Assembly: GCA_945889565.1 (NCBI GenBank)
Contig: CAMDBZ010000013.1
Span: 1 to 16,375 of the forward strand
From: Thermoflexus hugenholtzii JAD2
GTDB lineage: Bacteria > Chloroflexota > Dehalococcoidia > UBA2979
Direction: 5' to 3'
Length of the DNA: 16,375 nucleotides
The notes beneath the pieces are model-generated. The model worked only from the letters and a program-made list of their open reading frames with translations, did not search any database and had not been told where the DNA came from. Made by a program: the position numbers and the translations under genes. This document shows positions 1 to 6,784 of the stretch, in pieces. Position 1 is the stretch's first letter; the number at the start of each line of letters is the position of its first letter.

Positions 1-5
1 CCCAC

Positions 6-68
6 CCGGCCGCGGACCGGAGCCGCGGCCGCAACCCACCGTCCGGCCGCGGTCCGGAGCCGCGGCCG
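6..68. repeat. Two tandem GC-rich hairpin units downstream of the first gene
   Basis: Two copies of a 26-bp unit (6-31 and 43-68) differ at a single base (A16 versus T53) and are separated by 11 bp. Each is a perfect 9-bp inverted repeat, CGGCCGCGG...CCGCGGCCG, around a 7-nt loop. The pair starts 11 bp beyond the stop codon of the minus-strand acyl-CoA dehydrogenase, so it lies where its transcript should end. There is no T-tract, so an intrinsic terminator is not proven. A REP-like intergenic repeat or an mRNA 3'-stabilising structure are alternatives. The array may continue past the left edge. Confidence 0.6.
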
Positions 69-79
69 TAGCACACCCG

Positions 80-1300
80 CTAGCCGCGCGGCAGTCCGAG
101 CCCGCGCGTCGCGATGATGTTGCGCTGAATCTCGTTCGCCCCGCCGAACACCGTCTGCACCACCGTGTGGCAGTAGTTCTGCGTGAACCGCGCGTCCATG
201 GGCGCGAGCGGCTCGTCCATGTCCCACAGGTTCGAGTACAGCCCGAACACCTTCATGCCGGTGCGCGCGATCCGTTGCGCCAGCTCCGAGCCGCAGATCT
301 TGCCCATCGACGCTTCGTAGTTCGGCACGAGCCCCTGCGCCTGCATCGAGGCGACTCGCGCGCCGAGGTTGAACAGCACCTCCGACTCGATGTAGCGCTC
401 GGCCATCGCGTCGCGCGCCAGCCCCGCCGCCGGCGTGTTCGCCACAGCCTCCGGCGAGCGTACGAACGAGATCAGCTGGTCCAGCTGGTCGCGCATCTGC
501 ACCGCACTGCCCACGCCTGACCGCTCGAAGTCCAGCAGCGTCATGCCGACGTACCAGCCGCGGTTCTCCTCACCGACGAGGTTGCCGACCGGGATGCGCA
601 CGTCCTCGTAGAACGTCTCGTTCGTCGCGTGCTCCCACCCCATCGAGTAGATCGGGCGCACGCTCACCCCTGGCGTCGTCTGGTCGATCAACAGGAACGA
701 GATGCCGCGGTGCTTCGGCGCCTCCGGGTCCGTCCGGAACAGCCCGAAGATGTAGTTCGACTTGTGCGCCGCCGACGTCCACAGCTTCTGCCCGTTGATC
801 ACGTACTCATCGCCGTCACGCACCGCGCGGCACTGCAACGACGCGAGGTCCGACCCCGCGCCCGGCTCCGAGAAGCCCTGCGCCCACATGATCTCGCCAC
901 GCAACGTCGGGCCGAGAAAGCGCTCCTTCTGCTCGTCGGAGCCGTGGATCATCAGCGTCGGCCCCACCAGGCCGCCCGTGCCCGCCGGCGGCGCACCCGC
1001 CACCGCGAGCTCCGCGTTGAAGATGAACTGCTCCATCGCCGTCAAACCGGCGCCGCCGTACTGCTTCGGCCAGTGCGGCGCGACCCAGCCACGCTCCCCG
1101 AGCGCCGCCGCCCACTCGCGGGCGGCCAGCTTCGCCGCATCGTCGCCGTGCACCCAGTCCTGCGCCCAGTTGTTCTCCAACCCCACCCAGCGCAGCGTCC
1201 GCTGCCGGCCCTGCTTGTAGAACGCCGGCAGCCGCTCCGCGATGAACGTGCGCACGTCCGCGCGGAACGCCGCCTGCTCGGTGCTGTCATCCCATTCCAC
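80..1300 (-). CDS. Acyl-CoA dehydrogenase family protein (downstream tandem paralogue)
   Basis: A 406-residue flavoprotein of the acyl-CoA dehydrogenase family, which oxidises the C2-C3 bond of an acyl-CoA and passes electrons to ETF; the substrate is unknown. Visible family blocks are an N-terminal helical domain with WVAPHWPKQYGG (72-83), the FAD/substrate signature WAQGFSEPGAGSDLA (139-153), GQKLWTSAAHKSN (170-182) and the C-terminal GGANEIQRNI (386-395). The usual MCAD-type catalytic Glu before GT is glycine here. The Glu of LLDFER (E259) sits where isovaleryl-CoA dehydrogenase carries its base, so it is the likely base. The start is GTG with a GGGGGTGA Shine-Dalgarno-like stretch just upstream. 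It lies 43 bp after its paralogue and is probably cotranscribed, perhaps as subunits of one heteromeric enzyme as in steroid-degrading FadE pairs. Two separate homotetramers are equally possible. Confidence 0.93.
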   Translation of the reverse strand: MEWDDSTEQAAFRADVRTFIAERLPAFYKQGRQRTLRWVGLENNWAQDWVHGDDAAKLAAREWAAALGERGWVAPHWPKQYGGAGLTAMEQFIFNAELAVAGAPPAGTGGLVGPTLMIHGSDEQKERFLGPTLRGEIMWAQGFSEPGAGSDLASLQCRAVRDGDEYVINGQKLWTSAAHKSNYIFGLFRTDPEAPKHRGISFLLIDQTTPGVSVRPIYSMGWEHATNETFYEDVRIPVGNLVGEENRGWYVGMTLLDFERSGVGSAVQMRDQLDQLISFVRSPEAVANTPAAGLARDAMAERYIESEVLFNLGARVASMQAQGLVPNYEASMGKICGSELAQRIARTGMKVFGLYSNLWDMDEPLAPMDARFTQNYCHTVVQTVFGGANEIQRNIIATRGLGLPRG

Positions 1301-1343
1301 CGGTCACCCCCGTCTCGCTGCTGCGACGCCAGCCAGCGCACGA

Positions 1344-2573
1344 CTAGCCGCGCGGCAGTCCGAGCCCGCGCGTCGCGATGATGTTGCGCTGGATCTCGCT
1401 CGAGCCGCCCGCGATCGTGCCGACGACCGAGTGCACGTTCGACTGCGTGAACGTCGACTTCTGCGGCGCCAGCACCTCGTCCGGGTCCCAGATGTTCGAG
1501 TACAGCCCGTACGTCTTGATGCCGGTGCGCGACACGCGCTGCACGAGCTCCGAGTTGAACATCTTCGAGGTCGACGCCTCGTAGTTCGGGATGATCCCCC
1601 GCGACTGCATCGAGATGATGCGGAACGAGAAGTTCATCATCACCTCGGACTCGACGTAGTGCTCCGCGATGTTCAGGCGCTGCCGCTGCAGCCCCCCACC
1701 CGCGAGCTGCGTCTGCGCCTCCGCTGTCTTCGTGTTCTCGATCAGCTGGTCGAGCGACTTGCGAATCGACACCGCGCCCGCGATGTTCGAGCGCTCGAAG
1801 TCGAGCAGCGTCACGCCCACGTACCAGCCGCGGTTCTGCTCGCCGATGAGGTTGCTCGCCGGCACCCGCACGTCCTCGTAGAACGTCTCGTTCGTCGCGT
1901 GCTCCCAGCCCATCGAGATGATCGGGCGCACCTGGATGCCGGGCGTCTTCATATCCATCACCAGGAACGAGATACCGCGGTGCTTCGGCGCGTCCGGGTC
2001 CGTGCGAAACATGCCGAACAGCCAGTTCGACTTGTGCGCCGTCGAGGTCCACAGCTTCTGGCCGTTGATCACGTACTCGTCACCGTCGCGCACTGCGCGC
2101 GTCTGCAGCGACGCGAGGTCGGACCCCGCCCCCGGCTCCGAGAAGCCCTGCGCCCACAGGTACTCGCCGGAGAGCGTCGGCGGCAACAACCGCTGCTTCT
2201 GCTCGTCCGTCCCGTGCACCAGCACCGTCGGGCCGAGCAGCGACAGCCCGCCGCCGCCCACGACCGGCGCCTCGGACTCGGCCATCTCCTGCCGCAGGAT
2301 GAACTGCTCCATCGGGGACATACCCGCCCCGCCGTACTCCTTCGGCCAGTGCGGCGCGACCCACCCGCGCTCGTTCAACGCGGCCGCCCACGCCTTCGCA
2401 GCGACCTGCTCGTCGGCCGTCCCGTGCACGAGGTTCTCCTGCCAGTCGCCCTCGAGGCCGCGCGGGCGCCGCTCCTCGGCCTGGCGGCGGTACAGCTCCG
2501 GCAGCTTCCCGCCCAAGAATTCGCGCACCTGCGCGCGGAACTCGGCCTGCTGCGGGGAATCGGTCCAGTCCAT
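1344..2573 (-). CDS. Acyl-CoA dehydrogenase family protein (upstream tandem paralogue)
   Basis: A 409-residue acyl-CoA dehydrogenase, first gene of a two-gene minus-strand unit and a clear paralogue of the next gene (by eye about 60% identical). Blocks in order are WVAPHWPKEYGGAG (71-84), WAQGFSEPGAGSDLA (140-154), GQKLWTSTAHKSN (171-183), GWEHATNETFYEDVRVP (222-238) and GGSSEIQRNI (389-398). As in its partner, the MCAD-position Glu is absent, and E260 of LLDFER is the likely isovaleryl-CoA-dehydrogenase-type base. The open frame extends 89 codons further upstream, but the ATG at 2573 is preferred. It has AAGGGAG (2580-2586) 6 nt upstream, and it aligns with the paralogue's start (MDW versus MEW). 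The upstream extension would cross the divergent promoter and is Arg/Pro-rich. Its last 48 bp are identical to those of the paralogue. Confidence 0.94.
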   Translation of the reverse strand: MDWTDSPQQAEFRAQVREFLGGKLPELYRRQAEERRPRGLEGDWQENLVHGTADEQVAAKAWAAALNERGWVAPHWPKEYGGAGMSPMEQFILRQEMAESEAPVVGGGGLSLLGPTVLVHGTDEQKQRLLPPTLSGEYLWAQGFSEPGAGSDLASLQTRAVRDGDEYVINGQKLWTSTAHKSNWLFGMFRTDPDAPKHRGISFLVMDMKTPGIQVRPIISMGWEHATNETFYEDVRVPASNLIGEQNRGWYVGVTLLDFERSNIAGAVSIRKSLDQLIENTKTAEAQTQLAGGGLQRQRLNIAEHYVESEVMMNFSFRIISMQSRGIIPNYEASTSKMFNSELVQRVSRTGIKTYGLYSNIWDPDEVLAPQKSTFTQSNVHSVVGTIAGGSSEIQRNIIATRGLGLPRG

Positions 2574-2579
2574 CGAGGG

Positions 2580-2586
2580 CTCCCTT
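2580..2586 (-). promoter_or_regulatory. Shine-Dalgarno site fixing the start at 2573
   Basis: Read on the minus strand this is AAGGGAG, 6 nt before ATG 2573. It selects this start over the longer open frame. Confidence 0.7.
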
Positions 2587-2625
2587 CGCCTGGTCGGGCG
2601 GCGCGGCGCCGGCCGCGGCGGCGCC

Positions 2626-2653
2626 ATTATAGGCGCGATAGCCGCGCCGTCGA
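2626..2653 (-). promoter_or_regulatory. Sigma70-like promoter for the acyl-CoA dehydrogenase pair
   Basis: On the minus strand TCGACG (2648-2653; four of six match TTGACA) is followed, after 16 bp, by a perfect TATAAT (2626-2631). Transcription would begin near 2619 and give a leader of about 45 nt carrying the Shine-Dalgarno site. The spacer contains the inverted repeat GGCGCG-n5-CGCGCC (2632-2648), which could be an operator. A perfect TATAAT is striking in such GC-rich DNA. Confidence 0.5.
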
Positions 2654-2705
2654 TGCCCGCCCGGCCCGCCCGCACTGACGCCGGAGTGCGCGCTTGACGC
2701 CCGCC

Positions 2706-2711
2706 TATAGT
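2706..2711 (+). promoter_or_regulatory. Possible -10 element for the fused CoA transferase
   Basis: TATAGT lies about 50 nt upstream of the GTG start at 2761, similar to the spacing of the opposing promoter. I see no good -35 at 16-18 bp; the nearby TTGACG (2694-2699) is only 6 bp away. The -10 box is followed by GGCGCGATTGCGGCGCG (2713-2729), which resembles the element at 2632-2648. Confidence 0.35.
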
Positions 2712-2747
2712 GGGCGCGATTGCGGCGCGTCTCTCCCGGCGCCGCGC

Positions 2748-2754
2748 GAGGAGG
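2748..2754 (+). promoter_or_regulatory. Shine-Dalgarno site fixing the GTG start at 2761
   Basis: GAGGAGG lies 6 nt before GTG 2761. This is better placed than for the in-frame ATG at 2773, so the protein probably begins four residues before that ATG. Confidence 0.7.
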
Positions 2755-2760
2755 CGCCCC

Positions 2761-5310
2761 GTGGCCGGTCTCATGCCCCTCGACGACGTGCGTGTGATCG
2801 ACCTCACGCTGCACACCGCCGGCCCCTTCGGCACACGCATCCTCGCCGACTACGGCGCCGACGTGATCAAGATCGAGCCCCCGGGCGGCGACCCCGTGCG
2901 CCTGCTGCCGCCCTTCCCCAACGACGAGCCGGGCATCGAGCGCTCCGCGCTCTTCCAGATGCTGAACACAAACAAGCGCAGCGTGGTGCTCGACCTGAAG
3001 ACCGCGAGCGAACGCGAACGGCTGCTGCGGCTCGTCGCCACCGCGCACGCCGTCGTGGAGAACTTCGCGCCGGGCACGCTCGCGCGCCTCGGCCTCGGCT
3101 ACGACGTGCTGCGCGCCGTCAACCCGCGCATCGTGCTCACCTCGATCTCGAACTTCGGGCAGGACGGCCCGTACCGCGACTACGCCGCTACCGACATCAC
3201 GCTCTACGGCATGGGCGGCGCGATGTTCGGGTCCGGCGACGTCGACCACGAGCCGCTGAAGACCTCCGGGCGCATGGCGAGCTACCACGGCGGCTACGTC
3301 GGCGCGCTCGCGACAGCGGTCGCGCTGCACGCCGCCGCGCAGCACGGCGAGGGCGAGCACGTCGACGTCTCCATCTTCGAGGCCGCCACGCACTCCATCG
3401 ACATGCGCCTCGGCCGCCTGCTCGGCTACCAGCACAGCGGCCGCGTCGTGTCGCGGCCGGGCCGCGCGTCGGGCGTCGCGACCGGCACGTTCCCCTGCGC
3501 CGATGGCTACTTCATGCTCACCGGCGGCGGCGTCTACTTCACGAGCACGTTGCGCATGATCGGCCGCACCGACCTGCTCGAGCAGCCCGAGTGGGCCACC
3601 GTCGAGGCGCGCTCGCAGCCCGAGCGCATCGTCGAGTTCGAGCCGATCCTGCTCGAGTGGACGCTCGCCCACACCAAGGCCGAGATTCGCCGCGCCTGCC
3701 AGGAGCACGGCGTGCTCGGCGGCCCGATCAACACCGTCGCGGACCTGCTCGTCGACGAGAGCTTCGTCGAGCGCGGCTTCTTCCAGCACGTCGAGCACCC
3801 CGCCACCGGCACGCTCACCATCCCGGGCTACCACTTCCGCCTGCATCGCGACGACGGCCCGATGCCGCCGCGCCGGCGCGCGCCCCTGCTCGGCGAGCAC
3901 ACCGCCGAGGTGCTCGCGTCGCTGCCCGCGCCCGCCGCCGCGCAGCACACGATCGTGGCCGGCGACGGCAACGGCGCCGCGTCCGCCACGTCGAGGCCGG
4001 GCGCGCGCACGACGAGGCTGCCGCTGGAGGGCGTGCGCATCCTCGACTTTACGGTCGTGTGGGCCGGCCCGTACGCGACGATGCAACTCGCCGACTGGGG
4101 CGCCGAGGTCATCCGCGTCGAGTCGCTGCAGCACATGGCCGCCTCAACGCGGGGCGCGCTCGCCCACCCGCCGCAGGCCGCCGTCGTCGCCGCCGGCAAC
4201 GCCGGCGGCGGCTACCCGGACGACATCGGCGGCGCGCGCCCGTGGAACCGCTTCGCCGCCTTCAACCACCACGCCCGCAACAAGCGCTCGATGACCGTCG
4301 ACCTCACGCGCCCCGAAGGCCAGCAGGTGCTCGACCGGCTCGTCGCGATGGCGGACGGCGTGATCGAGAACAACCTCCCCCCGAACATCGAGAAGCAGGG
4401 CATCACCTGGGAGCGGCTGTCGGCGATCAACCCGCGGCTCGTGCTCGTACGCATGCCCGGCTTCGGCCTCGACGGCCCGTACCGGACGTACCGCACCATG
4501 GGCCACCACATGGAGTCGCTTGCCGGCCACCCCGCCATCCGCTCGTACCCGGACCTCAGCCTCGAGTACATCCCGGTCGGCGTGCCGTCGGACGCGGCCT
4601 CCGGCATCGGCTCGGCGCTCGCGTTCATGACAGGGCTGCGGTATCGCGAACGCACCGGCAAGGGCATCCAGGTGGAGCTCGCCACCGCGGAGAACTTCGT
4701 GCCGCTGATGGCGGAGTTCGTGCTCGACTACACGCTCAACGGCCGCCTGTACGAGCAGATGGGCAACGACCACTGGTGGCTCGCGCCGCACAACGTCTAC
4801 CGCTGCCAGGGCGCCGACCGCTGGGTGACGATCGCCGTACGCGACGAACGTGACTGGCGCGCGCTGTGCGAAGCGCTGCACCACGACGACTGGCTCGCCG
4901 ACCCGCGCTTCGCGGACATGCGCGCACGCTACGCGAACCGCCGCGCGCTCGACGCGCTGATCGGGGCGTGGACCGCCACGCGCGACCCGTACTGGGTGAT
5001 GCAGCGGCTCCAGCTCGCGGGCGTTCCGTGCGGCGTCGTCATGAACGAGGCCGACGTGTACGAGAACCGCCACCACGAGGCGCGCGGGTTCTACCAGTGG
5101 GTGACGCACCCGGAGGCCGGGGCGCAACGCCACGTCGGCCGCGCGTGGCGTGCGAGCAGCGCGCCGCCGCCCGCGTCGCGACACGCCCCGCTGCTCGGCG
5201 AGGACAACGCGTACGTCTACCGCGAGCTGCTCGGCTTCAGCGACGCCGAGTACCACCGCTTCGAGGATGCCGGCCACATCGGCATGGACTACGACCCCTC
5301 GATCGCCTGA
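2761..5310 (+). CDS. Fused double-domain family III (CaiB/BaiF) CoA transferase
   Basis: An 849-residue protein with two CoA-transferase family III domains in one chain (about residues 6-385 and 421-820), joined by an Ala/Gly-rich linker. Single-domain members are about 400 residues, interlock as dimers and move CoA between acids through an aspartyl-CoA anhydride. Each half starts with the family's DDVRVIDLT / GVRILDFT strand and has LADYGADVIKIE or LADWGAEVIRVE. Each also has NKRSVVLDLK or NKRSMTVDLTRP and ends in APLLGE. The catalytic Asp is present only in the second half (D611 in VGVPSDAASG). The equivalent of the first half reads RMASYHGG, with Ser174. It may thus be an internal pseudo-dimer with one active site, an architecture shared with DMSP enzyme DddD, though I cannot assign that substrate. 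The gene is divergent from the dehydrogenases, whose substrate it may activate. Confidence 0.92.
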   Translation: MAGLMPLDDVRVIDLTLHTAGPFGTRILADYGADVIKIEPPGGDPVRLLPPFPNDEPGIERSALFQMLNTNKRSVVLDLKTASERERLLRLVATAHAVVENFAPGTLARLGLGYDVLRAVNPRIVLTSISNFGQDGPYRDYAATDITLYGMGGAMFGSGDVDHEPLKTSGRMASYHGGYVGALATAVALHAAAQHGEGEHVDVSIFEAATHSIDMRLGRLLGYQHSGRVVSRPGRASGVATGTFPCADGYFMLTGGGVYFTSTLRMIGRTDLLEQPEWATVEARSQPERIVEFEPILLEWTLAHTKAEIRRACQEHGVLGGPINTVADLLVDESFVERGFFQHVEHPATGTLTIPGYHFRLHRDDGPMPPRRRAPLLGEHTAEVLASLPAPAAAQHTIVAGDGNGAASATSRPGARTTRLPLEGVRILDFTVVWAGPYATMQLADWGAEVIRVESLQHMAASTRGALAHPPQAAVVAAGNAGGGYPDDIGGARPWNRFAAFNHHARNKRSMTVDLTRPEGQQVLDRLVAMADGVIENNLPPNIEKQGITWERLSAINPRLVLVRMPGFGLDGPYRTYRTMGHHMESLAGHPAIRSYPDLSLEYIPVGVPSDAASGIGSALAFMTGLRYRERTGKGIQVELATAENFVPLMAEFVLDYTLNGRLYEQMGNDHWWLAPHNVYRCQGADRWVTIAVRDERDWRALCEALHHDDWLADPRFADMRARYANRRALDALIGAWTATRDPYWVMQRLQLAGVPCGVVMNEADVYENRHHEARGFYQWVTHPEAGAQRHVGRAWRASSAPPPASRHAPLLGEDNAYVYRELLGFSDAEYHRFEDAGHIGMDYDPSIA

Positions 5311-5317
5311 CCCGGCG

Positions 5318-6751
5318 CTACGGCGCGGCCGCCGCGTACAACGCGACGCGCCCCGACTGGTCGAGCACGACCACCCCGCGCTCGATGACCAGCACGCGGC
5401 GCTGCTCGGCGGTGGGCTGCGGCAGCCGCGCGAGCTCCGCGCCGTCGGCCGTCGCGCGCAACGAGAGCGCGTCGCGGCCCGCGAGCAGCAACCCGCTGCC
5501 CGTGAGCGTCGGCGCGCCGGCCTGCCGCCCTGCCTCCACGCGCCACGCTTCCGTCCCGTCCGCGAGCCGCAACGCGCGCACCGTGCCCGGCTCGTCGGCG
5601 ATGTACAACCGCTCCGCATCGAGCGCGGGCGCGTGCACGGCGCGGAAGGGCGCGCCGCGCGTCGGCCCGATCCAGTCCGACTCCGGGCGCGGTGGCAGTG
5701 ACGCGAACCCCCAGATCCACAGCTGCGTCCATACGCCCCGCAGCCCCTCCCACCACGGCAGCCGCGCCTGCAGGTCCACCGCCACCGCGAAGTTCGCCGA
5801 CACGCTGTACACGCGCGTGCCATCGGACGTGATGCCGACGTTGCCCGACTGCGGGAACCGGTACGTGCGCACGCCTGTCGCGCGGTCGTGCACCAGCACG
5901 CCCGCGCCGCTCGCCACCACGATGTGCTCCGCCAGGATCAGCGGCGAGCGCACGACACGCGTCTCGTCGAGCGGCACCTCCCACAGCACGCGCCCGCTCG
6001 CCGCCTCGACGCCCGCGATCAGCTCGTCCGCCGCCACCACCAGCACGCCGTCGGCCACCGCCGGCGCCGCGAAGAAGCTGCCGCCGGTGTGCACGCTCCA
6101 GCGCTCCACGCCCGTCGCCGCGTCGAGCGCCACCACGTCCCCGCGCCGCAGCGTCAGGTAGACCGTGTCACCCACTACCGCCGGCGGGCTCCACAGCGTG
6201 TTCGGCGAGCGGTACGCCCACGCCTGCTCCCCATCGACCATGCGCAGCGCCACGATGCGGTCGTCGCCGAGGCCGACGTACACGCGCTCGCCGTCACTCG
6301 TTGCATCGGTGCGCACCGGCGCGCCGAGCTCGCGCGTCCACGCCGGCGTCTCGCTCAACGCGACGCGCGCCGGCGTGCGACGTTGCGCGAGACTGTCGCC
6401 GTCGGCCGCGGGCCACGCGACGCCGGGCGCGCCGGCCTGCGCGCTCGCCTCCGCGGCCAGCGCGAGCTTCGGCGGCTCATAAATGTAGTGGTCGTACGCC
6501 CAGCGTCCGGCGAACGCCGCGACCGCCAGCACGAGCACCAGCTGCACGATGCGCCAGCGCGTCCAGCGGATGCCGAAGCGGCGGCGCGCCGCCGCCGGCG
6601 GGGCGTCGCCGGCGCGCACCCATCCGGTGCCCGCCGGGGGCGCCAGCGCGAGCAAGCATTCGCGGCAACGACGCTGGCGCGCGGCGATCGCGCGCCCACA
6701 GGTCGGGCACGTACGGACGGCGGCGGGCGGAGGGCGCTGCACGAGGCTCAT
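5318..6751 (-). CDS. Zinc-ribbon, single-TM, PQQ-type beta-propeller protein
   Basis: A 477-residue protein of unknown role. Residues 15-32 form a CPTC...CREC zinc ribbon. After a basic stretch (RRRFGIRWTRWR), residues about 67-83 (RIVQLVLVLAVAAFAG) form one membrane helix with positive charges before it, so the ribbon should be cytoplasmic and the rest outside. Residues about 140-477 carry repeated propeller blades of the PQQ_2/BamB type, for example GDVVALDAATGVERW, LIAGVEAASGRVLWEV and GTVRALRLADGTEAWRV. Such propellers usually scaffold or bind ligands; nothing here indicates a true PQQ dehydrogenase active site. It starts at ATG 6751, 33 bp after the upstream CoA-transferase gene, suggesting cotranscription. 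Its stop is 7 bp from that of the convergent fused CoA-transferase gene. Confidence 0.85.
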   Translation of the reverse strand: MSLVQRPPPAAVRTCPTCGRAIAARQRRCRECLLALAPPAGTGWVRAGDAPPAAARRRFGIRWTRWRIVQLVLVLAVAAFAGRWAYDHYIYEPPKLALAAEASAQAGAPGVAWPAADGDSLAQRRTPARVALSETPAWTRELGAPVRTDATSDGERVYVGLGDDRIVALRMVDGEQAWAYRSPNTLWSPPAVVGDTVYLTLRRGDVVALDAATGVERWSVHTGGSFFAAPAVADGVLVVAADELIAGVEAASGRVLWEVPLDETRVVRSPLILAEHIVVASGAGVLVHDRATGVRTYRFPQSGNVGITSDGTRVYSVSANFAVAVDLQARLPWWEGLRGVWTQLWIWGFASLPPRPESDWIGPTRGAPFRAVHAPALDAERLYIADEPGTVRALRLADGTEAWRVEAGRQAGAPTLTGSGLLLAGRDALSLRATADGAELARLPQPTAEQRRVLVIERGVVVLDQSGRVALYAAAAP

Positions 6752-6784
6752 GCTACCCGCCGCACGCGGGCGGTGGGCGCCGCG

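Noticed and set aside
6..68. CRISPR array
   Set aside because: Only two units are visible, the spacer is 11 bp, and each unit is a self-complementary GC hairpin next to a stop codon; this does not fit repeat-spacer structure.
2694..2711. TTGACG plus TATAGT as a complete promoter for the fused transferase
   Set aside because: The spacing is 6 bp, far from the 16-18 bp needed; only the -10 box is kept, at low confidence.
1242..4853. Long Arg-rich open frames overlapping the dehydrogenases and fused transferase in other frames and strands (for example 1242-2678, 2080-4134, 2694-4853)
   Set aside because: They lie over clearly recognisable genes, have low-complexity Arg/Ala composition and no family motif.
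2761..5310. Calling the fused transferase a DMSP lyase (DddD)
   Set aside because: The two-domain layout is shared, but no neighbouring DMSP genes or DddD-specific motif can be recognised, so only the architecture is noted.
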